Shown here: piece by piece, positions 1-7,408 of the stretch
Position numbering within the stretch: the first letter of the stretch is position 1
How the letters are laid out: the number at the start of each line of letters is the position of its first letter
Position numbers and translations under genes: made by a program
Notes under the pieces: model-generated
Seen by the model: the letters and a program-made list of their open reading frames with translations, nothing else
Databases searched by the model: none
What the model was told of the DNA's origin: nothing
Origin: an uncultured Sulfitobacter sp.
GTDB taxonomy: Bacteria > Pseudomonadota > Alphaproteobacteria > Rhodobacterales > Rhodobacteraceae
Assembly: GCA_937923365.1 (NCBI GenBank)
Contig: CALAIJ010000251.1
Location: forward strand, 1-10,959
Direction of reading: 5' to 3'
Length of the DNA stretch: 10,959 bases

Positions 1-143
1 TCTCAACGGATATCATATCTGTGATCGCTGCAAGCCAATTCCGCCCAAACACTCCGCTCACCCTATTTCAGCACAGAGCTTCAGCCCAAAACGTTGATTT
101 TAAACACGAACTCTAAAGACGTGGAATTAACACCGTTACAACT

Positions 144-184
144 GGGGTCAGCCCCCCGGCGGGCTCTTCTGCGACAGCAGAGCC
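144..184. other. Cluster of GC-rich inverted repeats, possible terminator or regulatory structure
   Basis: Several overlapping stems can be drawn: GGGG-TCAG-CCCC at 144-155, AGCCC/GGGCT at 150-154 and 161-165, and TCTGC-GACA-GCAGA near 168-181, whose arms can be extended by GGC/GCC with a bulge. No T-tract follows directly, so this is not a classical intrinsic terminator. It could be the remains of one for an upstream gene, or a folded element in the leader. Only the inverted repeats themselves are seen; any function is inference. Confidence 0.3.
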
Positions 185-217
185 GATCACAAAACCCGCG
201 ATAAATCACCTTTTTTG

Positions 218-232
218 CGGAATAACGTTCCG
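218..232. promoter_or_regulatory. Candidate IclR-family operator
   Basis: The 15-base sequence CGGAATAACGTTCCG has perfect 5-base arms around a 5-base centre. Its GGAA-N5-TTCC layout within 15 bases matches the spacing of the E. coli IclR-type box (TGGAAATNATTTCCA). It lies about 90 bases before the first gene of the catabolic operon, and an IclR regulator is encoded at 9098-9892. That makes it the best candidate site for local control. Binding is inferred. Confidence 0.4.
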
Positions 233-242
233 TTCTGCGGTA

Positions 243-271
243 TTGGCACCAGCGGAATATCTGCCTAATCT
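243..271 (+). promoter_or_regulatory. Possible sigma-70-type promoter for the plus-strand operon
   Basis: TTGGCA at 243-248 resembles a -35 element and differs from TTGACA at one base. It is followed by a 17-base spacer and TAATCT at 266-271, which is a weak -10. Transcription would start near 278, leaving a leader of about 45 bases. The IclR-box-like palindrome would then lie just upstream of the -35, a position more typical of activation than of simple blocking. The -10 match is poor, so the call is tentative. Confidence 0.25.
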
Positions 272-306
272 GTGTTTGGCGGCGCCGCGAAAAGACGGAT
301 TCTTTC

Positions 307-313
307 GGGAGGG
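307..313 (+). promoter_or_regulatory. Ribosome binding site fixing the acyl-CoA synthetase start
   Basis: GGGAGGG sits 9 bases before the ATG at 323. The in-frame upstream ATG at 272 has no comparable site and would add 17 residues unlike the family N-terminus, so 323 is chosen. Confidence 0.7.
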
Positions 314-322
314 AATGATACA

Positions 323-2047
323 ATGCACTCAGCTGACAAAATGACGGCTATGACGCCAGAGGATGCCGTGCGCCATGTCATCACCACGGACCCGACATTC
401 GCAGTCCACGAGGTCGACGTACGCGGTGTCACGTTCAAGGCGTTCAAGAATATCCCGCCAACGGTGTCCGCCTTACTGGCAACTGGCTGGGCAAAACATG
501 GCGACGGCGCGCTGGAGTACGTCGCCTATGAGGGCGAGGTGCAGACCTATGGAGACTTCACCCGCACGGTGTACCAATTGGCCCATGCCATGCGCGATGA
601 ACTGGGAGTGCAGCAAGGTGATCGTGTGGCCATCGCAATGCGCAACTATCCAGAACTTATGGCGTTGGTGCTTGCGATTTCTTCCCTCGGCGGCGTGGTG
701 ACTTTCGTCAATGCTTGGTGGACAACCGAAGAGCTAGACTATGCTCTGCGCGACAGTGGCGCGAAAATCATCTTTGCCGACGGCCCCCGAATGGAGCGCC
801 TTGTCCCATTGCAGACGGAACTGGGCCTGACCTTAATCGGTGTGCGAGACGCTGAAGGACGTGGCGTGCATGACTTTACAACGCTCAAAAAGAACGCCGG
901 ATCGGATGCCGCACCAGACGTCACGGTAGACACCGACGATGACTTTGCGGTCATGTATTCCTCTGGCACGACAGGTCATCCGAAGGGCGTGGTGCAGACC
1001 CATCGCGGGGCAGTGAACGCGGTGTTCAGTTGGTTGATGCAATCGGTCCTAGCGCCCTTGGTCACGCCTCCCGATCCTGCCGCGCCAGAGCCGCTGCGGG
1101 TGTCCGCGCTGGTCACCACCCCGCTCTTTCATGTCACGGCCACCCATCCGCTATTTCTGCTGAGCTTGCCTGCGGGGGCCAAAATCACACTGATGAACAA
1201 GTGGGATGCAGAGGAGGCCGTGCGCCTTATCCGAGATAATGCCATAACCCGCTTTTTGGGCGTGCCGACACAAACGGCCGAATTGATGCAGGCCGCCCGC
1301 AGGATGGGCGAGACGCTACCGACGCTGGATTACCTCGGTTCGGGCGGTGCAAAACGGCCTGGTGCGCAGGTGGCGCAATTGGCAAAAGCCTTTCCGAATG
1401 CGGGCATCGCAACAGGCTGGGGCATGACAGAAACCAATGCTTTGGGCATTGGCATGATCGGCGACGACTATACCGCGAGGCCCGAAAGCGCGGGCAAATT
1501 GCACCCCCCCCTTCAGGAACTTCGCATGCTCGATGATGCAGGCAATGACGTGCCTTTGGGCACATTGGGGGAGATCACAGTCAAAAGCCCCGCAAACATG
1601 CGCTGTTATTTGAACAAACCAGAGGCAACAGCTGAGATCCTGAACGACGGCTGGCTGCGCACTGGAGATTTGGGCGTGCTGGACGAAGGCGGCTATGTGA
1701 CCATCCTTGATCGTAAGAAAAACATCATCATTCGGGGGGGCGAAAACATCGCCTGCCTCGATGTGGAGGGTGCGCTGCACCGCCATCCTGATGTGTTGGA
1801 GGCGGCTGCGTTCTCTGTCCCTGACGCGCGTTTGGGCGAAACGGTGGGCGCCGCAGTTCAATTGCAAGAGGGCGCGACGCTCACGCGCGAAGACATGGCG
1901 GCATTCCTGCAAACACACCTCGCCCCCTTCAAAATTCCGGTGCATCTGTGGGTTCAGCACGACGTGCTTACCCGCGGTGCCACGGACAAAATCGACCGCC
2001 GTGCTATCCGCACGACCTGTCTTGACAACCAAGAGGCCAAAGTATGA
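323..2047 (+). CDS. AMP-dependent acyl-CoA synthetase (class I adenylate-forming)
   Basis: This enzyme should activate a carboxylic acid to its CoA thioester through an acyl-adenylate, the entry step of the pathway. The 574-residue product has the whole family layout. The phosphate-binding loop YSSGTTGHPKG is at 212-222, the A5 motif GWGMTE at 365-370, TGDL at 447-450 with ribose-binding Asp449, and the hinge/A8 region DRKKNIIIRGGENI at 463-476. The C-terminal catalytic lysine is Lys556 in GATDKIDRR. The Gly that usually precedes that lysine is Asp555 here, a mild oddity. The start at 323 has a strong SD, and an in-frame ATG at 272 was rejected. The gene leads the plus-strand operon and its stop overlaps the next start by ATGA. 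Substrate length and structure cannot be told from the sequence; the neighbours suggest an oxygenated or otherwise unusual acid. The family call is secure, the substrate is not. Confidence 0.93.
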   Translation: MHSADKMTAMTPEDAVRHVITTDPTFAVHEVDVRGVTFKAFKNIPPTVSALLATGWAKHGDGALEYVAYEGEVQTYGDFTRTVYQLAHAMRDELGVQQGDRVAIAMRNYPELMALVLAISSLGGVVTFVNAWWTTEELDYALRDSGAKIIFADGPRMERLVPLQTELGLTLIGVRDAEGRGVHDFTTLKKNAGSDAAPDVTVDTDDDFAVMYSSGTTGHPKGVVQTHRGAVNAVFSWLMQSVLAPLVTPPDPAAPEPLRVSALVTTPLFHVTATHPLFLLSLPAGAKITLMNKWDAEEAVRLIRDNAITRFLGVPTQTAELMQAARRMGETLPTLDYLGSGGAKRPGAQVAQLAKAFPNAGIATGWGMTETNALGIGMIGDDYTARPESAGKLHPPLQELRMLDDAGNDVPLGTLGEITVKSPANMRCYLNKPEATAEILNDGWLRTGDLGVLDEGGYVTILDRKKNIIIRGGENIACLDVEGALHRHPDVLEAAAFSVPDARLGETVGAAVQLQEGATLTREDMAAFLQTHLAPFKIPVHLWVQHDVLTRGATDKIDRRAIRTTCLDNQEAKV

Positions 2048-3336
2048 TTTCCCCGACCGAAACCGAAATAGGTGCCTACATCGCGGCGGCTGGCAAGGCG
2101 GCATGGGATGTGCCCGGCCTGCCAGCAAACACGCCTCTACGGGCAATAAAAACCGTGGGTATCATCGGTGCGGGCACCATGGGCGGCGGCATCGCGATGA
2201 ATTTTGCCACAGCGGGCTTCGACGTGCGCATCGTCGAGACCACGCAAGACGCGCTTGATCGCGGCTTGAAAGTTGTGCGCGGGAATTATCAGCGCTCCTG
2301 CGATAAGGGCCGATTTGCGCAGGATGAAGTTGAAGCGCGCATGGATCGGCTTGACGGACGTTTGACGCTGGCGGACCTTGGCGAGTGCGATCTGGTGATT
2401 GAGGCGGTGTTCGAAGACATGGACCTCAAGCGCAAGATTTTCACAGAACTCGACCGCGTGGCGAAGCCGGGTGCAATTCTGGCGACGAACACCTCTGCGC
2501 TGGACATTGACAAGATTGCATCAATGACCAAACGCCCCGAGGATGTGATCGGCCTGCATTTTTTCTCGCCCGCCAATGTGATGAAGCTGCTCGAAATTGT
2601 GCGCGCAAAACATACGAGCGATGACGTTGTTGCGAGTTGCATGTCGTTGGCCAAAGACATCAACAAGATCGCAGCGCTTGTGGGCGTCTGCCCCGGTTTT
2701 GTCGGCAATCGCATTCTGTTCGCGCGCCAAATTCAGGCGAACAAGCTGGTCTATCAGGGCGTGATGCCTTGGGATGTGGACGCCGCCCTCAATGCTTTCG
2801 GCTTCAAGATGGGACCGTTTCAGATGAGCGATTTGGCTGGCCTTGATATCGGCTGGTCCAAGGGGGCAACGACGGACAACCCGATCCGCGATGCGCTGTG
2901 TGAACTGGACCGGCGCGGGCAGAAAACCAAGGCGGGGTTTTACGATTACGACGACGCGCGCAGACCCATTCCATCGGATGTAACAGCTGGAATTATCCAC
3001 GACATTACAGGCGCAAAACCAAGCACGATGAGCGCTGAAGAAATCGTTGAGATTTGTATCTATCCGATGATCAACGAGGCAGTAAAAATCCTCGAAGAGA
3101 ACAAGGCGCAGCGGCCCTCTGATATCGATGTGGTCTGGCTGAATGGCTATGGCTGGCCTGCCGACAAGGGCGGCCCGATGTTTTTTGGTGATATAGTGGG
3201 CGCACAGGCTGTGTTGGACCGCATGGAAAAGCTTGGTGCAGAAGATTCTGCTTTTGCACCTGCTGACACGCTGCGCGCGCTGGCGGCAACAGGCAGTAAG
3301 TTCACAAATATTGATACCGGAGGATTGAAAGTATGA
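2044..3336 (+). CDS. 3-hydroxyacyl-CoA dehydrogenase, two C-terminal domains
   Basis: It oxidises 3-hydroxyacyl-CoA to 3-ketoacyl-CoA with NAD+, the third step of beta-oxidation. The 430-residue protein starts with about 35 residues resembling the linker that precedes this module in FadB-type multifunctional enzymes. The NAD-binding Rossmann motif GAGTMG follows at 42-47. The catalytic set is complete: Ser151, His172, Glu184 and Asn222, with the same spacings as Ser137/His158/Glu170/Asn208 of human HADH. A first C-terminal domain covers about 217-302 and a second about 330-398. It is therefore longer than the usual stand-alone enzyme of about 280 residues and matches the dehydrogenase half of FadB/FadJ without the hydratase half. 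That activity is supplied by the next gene. AGAGG at 2032-2036 is its SD. It is joined by ATGA overlaps on both sides. Confidence 0.93.
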   Translation: MISPTETEIGAYIAAAGKAAWDVPGLPANTPLRAIKTVGIIGAGTMGGGIAMNFATAGFDVRIVETTQDALDRGLKVVRGNYQRSCDKGRFAQDEVEARMDRLDGRLTLADLGECDLVIEAVFEDMDLKRKIFTELDRVAKPGAILATNTSALDIDKIASMTKRPEDVIGLHFFSPANVMKLLEIVRAKHTSDDVVASCMSLAKDINKIAALVGVCPGFVGNRILFARQIQANKLVYQGVMPWDVDAALNAFGFKMGPFQMSDLAGLDIGWSKGATTDNPIRDALCELDRRGQKTKAGFYDYDDARRPIPSDVTAGIIHDITGAKPSTMSAEEIVEICIYPMINEAVKILEENKAQRPSDIDVVWLNGYGWPADKGGPMFFGDIVGAQAVLDRMEKLGAEDSAFAPADTLRALAATGSKFTNIDTGGLKV

Positions 3337-4112
3337 GCTACGAATTCATCAAGACCGAAACGCGGGGCAATATCCTTCTGGTCACTATGAACCGCCCCGA
3401 AGTCTACAACGCCGTTCATGTGGATATGCACAATGAGATGGCGGATTGCTGGGACAAGTTTGCTGCGAACCAAGACCTCTGGGTCGCGGTATTGACGGGT
3501 GCCGGCGACAAGGCGTTCACTGCAGGCAATGATCTCAAGGCGACTGCCACTGGCGGGAGCAAGGCCAAGATGACAGAGACAGGTTTCGCAGGTCTGTCAT
3601 CTCGCTTTGACCTCGAAAAGCCGATCATCGCTGCGGTCAATGGTTTTGCCATGGGCGGTGGATTTGAAACGGCGCTGTCCTGCGACATCATCCTTGCATC
3701 CGAGCAGGCCAAGTTTGCCCTGCCCGAAGTCAAGGTCGGCTTCTTTGCTGCCGCGTCTGGTGTGCAACGCCTATCGCGCTACGTCGGCCGCCTTGCGGCG
3801 CAAGAAATGATGTACACTGGGCGCACGATCAGCGCAGCGGAAGCGCTGAAGATGGGCTGCGTCAATGAAGTGCATCCGCATGAAGAATTGATGGCCAAAG
3901 CGATGGAGAAAGCTGAGCAGCTTTGCACAGTCTCCCCCTCTGCGGTCAAAGCGACCAAACGTGTGCTCAACGATCTGAGCAAGCGCGACGGCATGGCCGA
4001 TAGCATTGCCTATTCACGCGAAGTTATCGCCGATCTGTCCAAGACCGAGGATTTTAAAGAGGGCGTCAACGCCTTCGTCGAGAAGCGCGCGCCCAAATGG
4101 GTGAACAAATAA
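3333..4112 (+). CDS. Enoyl-CoA hydratase/isomerase (crotonase family)
   Basis: Predicted to add water to a 2-enoyl-CoA and so feed the dehydrogenase encoded just upstream. The 259-residue length is normal for a single-domain crotonase. The first oxyanion-hole segment is AFTAGNDLKA at 61-70 and the second is MGGGFE at 107-112. Both catalytic glutamates of rat mitochondrial hydratase are kept: Glu112 (Glu144 equivalent) in GGGFETALSCD and Glu132 (Glu164 equivalent) in LPEVKVG, exactly 20 residues apart as in the rat enzyme. This favours true hydratase activity over the many crotonases that lack one of the two. The segment GFFAAASGVQRL replaces the common GTIPGAGGTQRL, so acyl specificity may differ. 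GGAGG at 3319-3323 is a good SD, and the start overlaps the previous stop by ATGA. Isomerase or dehydratase activity cannot be excluded. Confidence 0.92.
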   Translation: MSYEFIKTETRGNILLVTMNRPEVYNAVHVDMHNEMADCWDKFAANQDLWVAVLTGAGDKAFTAGNDLKATATGGSKAKMTETGFAGLSSRFDLEKPIIAAVNGFAMGGGFETALSCDIILASEQAKFALPEVKVGFFAAASGVQRLSRYVGRLAAQEMMYTGRTISAAEALKMGCVNEVHPHEELMAKAMEKAEQLCTVSPSAVKATKRVLNDLSKRDGMADSIAYSREVIADLSKTEDFKEGVNAFVEKRAPKWVNK

Positions 4113-4122
4113 ATCCGCCAAC

Positions 4123-4128
4123 AGGAGG
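4123..4128 (+). promoter_or_regulatory. Ribosome binding site deciding the acyl-CoA dehydrogenase start
   Basis: AGGAGG is 3 bases from the ATG at 4132 and 6 bases from the adjacent ATG at 4135. The second spacing is the more usual, so 4135 is preferred; the two starts differ by one methionine. Confidence 0.65.
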
Positions 4129-4134
4129 CACATG

Positions 4135-5451
4135 ATGTCCGATTCCAAAGACCCAACGACCCTCAATAATCTGGAAATGTCCGACAAAGCCAAGCCACTG
4201 CTGAACGCGGTGATCAAACATATTCGCGAAAACGTCGATCCGATGACCGAAGAATATCACCAGCTCGCTAAAGGGCTTGAGGATCGCTGGTCCTATCACC
4301 CCAAGCAAACGGAATTGATGAACGCCGCCAAGCAAAAGGCACGCGACGCGGGGCTTTGGAACTTCTTCCTGCCCAACGCGGAGACGGGCGAAGGTCTGTC
4401 CAATCTGGATTACGCCTACATCGCGGCTGAGCTGGGCAAAAATCCCCTCGCCTCTGAAACGCTGAACTGTTCTGCGCCCGACACCGGCAACATGGAGGTG
4501 CTCGAACGTATCGGCACGCAGGCGCAGAAAGACAAGTGGTTGAAGCCTTTGCTTGCCGGTGAAATCCGCTCCGCCTTTGCCATGACAGAACCTGATCGCG
4601 CGTCCTCCGATGCCAAGAATATTGGCATGACCGCCGTCCTAGAGAACGGCGAATGGGTGATGAACGGCGAGAAATATTATATCTCCGGTGCTGGCGATCC
4701 GCGCTGCAAAATTATGATCGTGATGGTCAAAACCTCTCCTGATGCGGAAGCATTCCGCCAGCAATCCCAGATACTTGTGCCAATGGATCACCCCGGAGTT
4801 GAGATCTTGGGCCCGATGCATGTCTTTGGCCACGACGATGCGCCTCACGGGCATATGCACATCCGTTTCTCCAACGTGCGCGTGCCGGAGGAGAATATCC
4901 TTTGGGGGGAAGGGCGCGGTTTTGAAATCAGCCAAGTCCGCCTTGGGCCGGGTCGCATTCACCACTGCATGCGCTCTATCGGTCAGGCCGAAAAGGCACT
5001 TGATCTGATGATTGACCGTGGCCTGAACCGTGTCGCCTTCGGCAAGAAGATCGTTGATCTGGGCAAGAACATGGAAACTATCAGCCGCGCGAAAATCGAG
5101 ATTGAATCGATGCGCCTGCTCGTTCTGAAAGCCGCCAAAGCGATGGACGTTCTGGGCAACAAAGAAGCGCGCATTTGGGTGTCGATGATCAAAGCCAAAG
5201 TGCCAGAGCAGGTCTGCGATATCATCGACCAAGCGATGCAGGTGCACGGCGCAACGGGCATCAGCCAGTGGTCGCCGCTTTCTGGCATGTACGCACAGCA
5301 GCGCACATTGCGCTACGCGGATGGCCCTGATGAGGTGCATCACCACGTGATCGCGCGCAACGAAGTGCAGACCTACAAAGACAGCAATTCGCGTCAGGAC
5401 GCCATTAAGGGCGACACAGAAGCCCGCGGCTCAGGCGGGTTCATGGGATGA
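4135..5451 (+). CDS. Acyl-CoA dehydrogenase, ACAD10/11-like
   Basis: A flavoprotein of 438 residues with the acyl-CoA dehydrogenase fold. There is an N-terminal helical domain to about 145, then the FAD/substrate loop FAMTEPDRASSD at 148-159, a middle beta domain to about 255, and a C-terminal helical domain. RVAFGKKI (299-306) and QVHGATGISQW (369-379) are FAD-contact motifs. In YADGPDEVHHHVIAR (394-408), Asp396 takes the place of the catalytic Glu of medium-chain dehydrogenase. ADGPDEVH together with the overall sequence style is characteristic of the ACAD10/ACAD11 branch. Human ACAD10/11 fuse this domain to a kinase and process 4-hydroxyacyl-CoA through a 4-phospho intermediate; P. putida LvaC does a similar job in levulinate use. 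The matching kinase is encoded separately at 9900-10931. The gene lies 22 bases after the hydratase and overlaps the next gene by ATGA. Ordinary desaturation of a branched or long acyl-CoA is the alternative. Confidence 0.9.
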   Translation: MSDSKDPTTLNNLEMSDKAKPLLNAVIKHIRENVDPMTEEYHQLAKGLEDRWSYHPKQTELMNAAKQKARDAGLWNFFLPNAETGEGLSNLDYAYIAAELGKNPLASETLNCSAPDTGNMEVLERIGTQAQKDKWLKPLLAGEIRSAFAMTEPDRASSDAKNIGMTAVLENGEWVMNGEKYYISGAGDPRCKIMIVMVKTSPDAEAFRQQSQILVPMDHPGVEILGPMHVFGHDDAPHGHMHIRFSNVRVPEENILWGEGRGFEISQVRLGPGRIHHCMRSIGQAEKALDLMIDRGLNRVAFGKKIVDLGKNMETISRAKIEIESMRLLVLKAAKAMDVLGNKEARIWVSMIKAKVPEQVCDIIDQAMQVHGATGISQWSPLSGMYAQQRTLRYADGPDEVHHHVIARNEVQTYKDSNSRQDAIKGDTEARGSGGFMG

Positions 5452-6218
5452 GCATGTTTGATCTAACCGGCAAGGTCGCGCTGCTGACTGGCGCGTCCAA
5501 AGGCATGGGCTTTGAGATGGCCAAAGGCTTGGCAGAGCACGGCGCCACGGTCGTTATTTCGTCGCGCTCGCAAGAAGAACTGGACGCGGCAGCGGCGCAT
5601 ATAAACACCGCCGTTGGCGCAGAGCGTGCTTTTGGCGCCGCAAGCAACATCGTGCATAAAGAGCAATTGCAGGCCTTGGTAGATAAAACGCATGAGATTG
5701 CCGGACCTATCGACATCGTCGTCGGCAACGCAGGTGTGAACCCATACTACGGTCCAATCGCTGGCATCTCAGACGAACAGTACGAGCGCACGATGAATGC
5801 AAATGTGCAATCCAACCTCTGGCTCGCCAAGATGGTCGCGCCGGATATGGCCGCGAGGGGCGCAGGCTCAATGATGTTCACCTCTTCGATTGGTGCGTTC
5901 AAAGCCTCGGACACATTGGGCACCTATGGCATGTCCAAGCTGGCGCTCATCGGGCTAGTGCGCAATCTCGCGGCAGAGTTTGGGCCTCAAGGCATTCGCT
6001 TTAACGCAATCTGTCCGGGCTTGGTGAAAACCGACTTTGCGCGTGAGCTGTGGGATAAGCCGGGGGTAGAAGAGAAATACTCCAAATCCATCCCGTTGCG
6101 CCGCCTTGGTGAGCCGGACGACTTTGCGGGCATCGCCGTATTCCTAGGCTCAAACGCCAGCAAATATATCACCGGACAGGCGCTAACGGTCTGTGGCGGG
6201 TCGAGCATGTGGAGTTGA
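5448..6218 (+). CDS. Short-chain dehydrogenase/reductase (first of two)
   Basis: A 256-residue classical SDR expected to interconvert a hydroxyl and a keto group on a pathway intermediate. Visible motifs are the cofactor loop TGASKGMG at 14-21, NAG at 94-96, and the catalytic set Asn119, Ser147, Tyr160 and Lys164 (YGMSK), with the standard 13-residue Ser-Tyr distance. PG follows at 190-191 (ICPGLVKTDF). Arg40 just after the second strand (SSRSQEEL) points to NADP(H), which is inference. The start overlaps the dehydrogenase stop by ATGA; a second ATG two codons on (5454) is also possible. A role like that of LvaD, a 4-keto/4-hydroxy acyl-CoA reductase, fits the neighbours but is not proven. 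FabG-like 3-ketoacyl reduction is the main alternative. The family is certain, the substrate unknown. Confidence 0.9.
   Translation: MSMFDLTGKVALLTGASKGMGFEMAKGLAEHGATVVISSRSQEELDAAAAHINTAVGAERAFGAASNIVHKEQLQALVDKTHEIAGPIDIVVGNAGVNPYYGPIAGISDEQYERTMNANVQSNLWLAKMVAPDMAARGAGSMMFTSSIGAFKASDTLGTYGMSKLALIGLVRNLAAEFGPQGIRFNAICPGLVKTDFARELWDKPGVEEKYSKSIPLRRLGEPDDFAGIAVFLGSNASKYITGQALTVCGGSSMWS
6211..6214 (+). promoter_or_regulatory. Ribosome binding site deciding the second SDR start
   Basis: GGAG inside the last codons of the preceding gene sits 8 bases before the ATG at 6223. A start at 6193 would overlap the previous gene by 26 bases and add 10 residues ahead of the normal SDR N-terminus, so 6223 is chosen. 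Confidence 0.6.
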
Positions 6219-6222
6219 GATC

Positions 6223-6996
6223 ATGGAGTTGAAAGACAAAATCTGCGTCGTGACGGGCGCGGCAAGCGGCATTGGCCGCGCGCTGTGCCATGCCTTCGCT
6301 GCCGAAGGGGCTGCCGATGTTATCTGCGTTGATATGAATGCCGAGGGCGCTGCGGAAACTGCTAACAACGTGGACGGGCAAGCCTTTACTGTTGATGTTT
6401 CCGATGAGGCACAGATCGCTGATTTGATCGATGCGGTTGAACGTGACATTGGCCCGATTGATCTATTCTTTTCCAATGCGGGGATTGCAGTTGGCGGGGG
6501 CATGGAAACGCCGAACGCCGAATGGCAACGCAGCTGGGACATCAACGTCATGGCCCATGTCTGGGCCACACGCAAACTCGCGCCGCTTATGTCAGCGCGC
6601 GGCGGTGGGTATCTGCTCAACACCGCCTCGGCTGCGGGGCTGCTCAATCAGGTTGGTTCCGCCTCGTACGGCGTCACCAAACACGCCGCTGTTGGCCTCG
6701 CCGAGTGGATCGCGATGACCCACGGCGATGAGGGCATCAAGGTTTCGGTCCTGTGTCCACAAGCTGTTAGAACAGAAATGACGCGCGGACACGAGGATCA
6801 CGTGGCCGCGATCAACGGAATGATGGAACCAGATGTCTGCGCGCAGGCCTGCGTTGAAGCGATCCGCGAAGAAACGTTCTTGATCACGCCCCACGCCGAG
6901 GTGCGCGGATACATGAAGAACAAGACCGACAATTACGACCGCTGGATCGGCGGCATGCGTAAACTCAACCGCAAATTCGGAGCGCTTGGCAACTAG
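6223..6996 (+). CDS. Short-chain dehydrogenase/reductase (second of two)
   Basis: Another classical SDR, 257 residues, only distantly similar to its neighbour and so not a recent duplicate. It shows the cofactor loop TGAASGIG at 11-18, NAG at 85-87, Asn108, Ser136, Tyr149 and Lys153 (YGVTK). Asp37 at the end of the second strand (CVDMN) predicts NAD(H) rather than NADP(H). Cysteine-proline-glutamine (178-180) replaces the usual CPG after the sixth strand. The C-terminal 50 residues, with a lysine/arginine-rich end (MRKLNRKFGALGN), differ from the FabG type and may form part of the substrate pocket or a dimer contact. It begins 4 bases after the first SDR stop. It probably oxidises a hydroxylated intermediate or substrate; which one cannot be told. 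Confidence 0.88.
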   Translation: MELKDKICVVTGAASGIGRALCHAFAAEGAADVICVDMNAEGAAETANNVDGQAFTVDVSDEAQIADLIDAVERDIGPIDLFFSNAGIAVGGGMETPNAEWQRSWDINVMAHVWATRKLAPLMSARGGGYLLNTASAAGLLNQVGSASYGVTKHAAVGLAEWIAMTHGDEGIKVSVLCPQAVRTEMTRGHEDHVAAINGMMEPDVCAQACVEAIREETFLITPHAEVRGYMKNKTDNYDRWIGGMRKLNRKFGALGN

Positions 6997-7030
6997 GTTT
7001 GGCTCGCCCCCTCCTTGAAGGAACAATTGA

Positions 7031-7402
7031 ATGATCGGATATGTAACCATCGGTGTGAACGACATGGAGCGCGCCAAATCTTTCTACGCAGACCTATTCG
7101 CCGAAAAGGGTGGCAGGGTTGTCATTGACACCGGGCGGATCGCATTCATCTCAATTGCGAAGGGCCAGCCGATGGTCGCCGTCTGCGAACCCTACGACAA
7201 GGGTGATCCTGAGCCGGGCAATGGTGTCATGCTGGCCTTTACAGCAGAGAGTAAAGAAGAGGTTGGCAAGATGCACGCCCGCGCGTTGGAGTTGGGAGCG
7301 ACCGACGATGGCGCGCCGGGCCAGCGCATTCCTGACCGGTTCTACGGGGCATATGCGCGTGATCCTGACGGAAACAAGTTCTGCTTTTATGTGTTTGGGT
7401 AG
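7031..7402 (+). CDS. VOC/glyoxalase-fold small protein
   Basis: A 123-residue protein with the vicinal-oxygen-chelate pattern: a beta-alpha-beta start YVTIGVNDMERAKSFYADLF at 4-23 and the closing ARDPDGNKFCFYVFG at 109-123. Typical members bind a metal through His/Glu at the ends of these strands. Here Tyr4 stands where the first His is common and Cys118 where the last Glu is common, so metal chelation may be lost or different. AAGGAA at 7018-7023 is a good SD, 34 bases beyond the second SDR. As the last gene of the operon it may be an accessory enzyme or a CoA-intermediate epimerase or lyase of this fold, but nothing in the sequence fixes a reaction. Confidence 0.8.
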   Translation: MIGYVTIGVNDMERAKSFYADLFAEKGGRVVIDTGRIAFISIAKGQPMVAVCEPYDKGDPEPGNGVMLAFTAESKEEVGKMHARALELGATDDGAPGQRIPDRFYGAYARDPDGNKFCFYVFG

Positions 7403-7408
7403 GGTTTA

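Larger units (their letters stand above)
1..322. other. Non-coding leader region upstream of the catabolic operon
   Basis: No convincing gene was found in these 322 bases. Two plus-strand frames are open from the window edge to stops near 97 and 114, but the peptides resemble nothing I recognise. The stretch holds an 11-base palindrome at 9-19 (GATAT-C-ATATC), a GC-rich cluster of inverted repeats at about 144-184, a T6 run at 211-216, an IclR-box-like palindrome at 218-232, three GCGG(A/T)AT repeats between 217 and 259, and a possible promoter at 243-271. It is most likely the regulatory region of the plus-strand operon, possibly together with the 3' flank of an upstream gene outside the window. 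Confidence 0.6.

Noticed and set aside
1316..2146. Long minus-strand open frame of 276 codons
   Set aside because: It lies opposite the acyl-CoA synthetase, whose motifs are complete. Its protein is rich in His, Arg and Cys and shows no family motif, as expected for an antisense shadow.
4639..5346. Minus-strand open frame of 235 codons
   Set aside because: It lies opposite the acyl-CoA dehydrogenase, with no recognisable domain and a composition typical of a shadow frame.
323..6996. DMSP demethylation (dmdBCD-like) operon
   Set aside because: Ligase, dehydrogenase and crotonase occur together as in dmd, but the dehydrogenase is the 438-residue ACAD10/11 type rather than the longer DmdC type. 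The extra kinase, SDRs and hydroxyacyl-CoA dehydrogenase do not fit.
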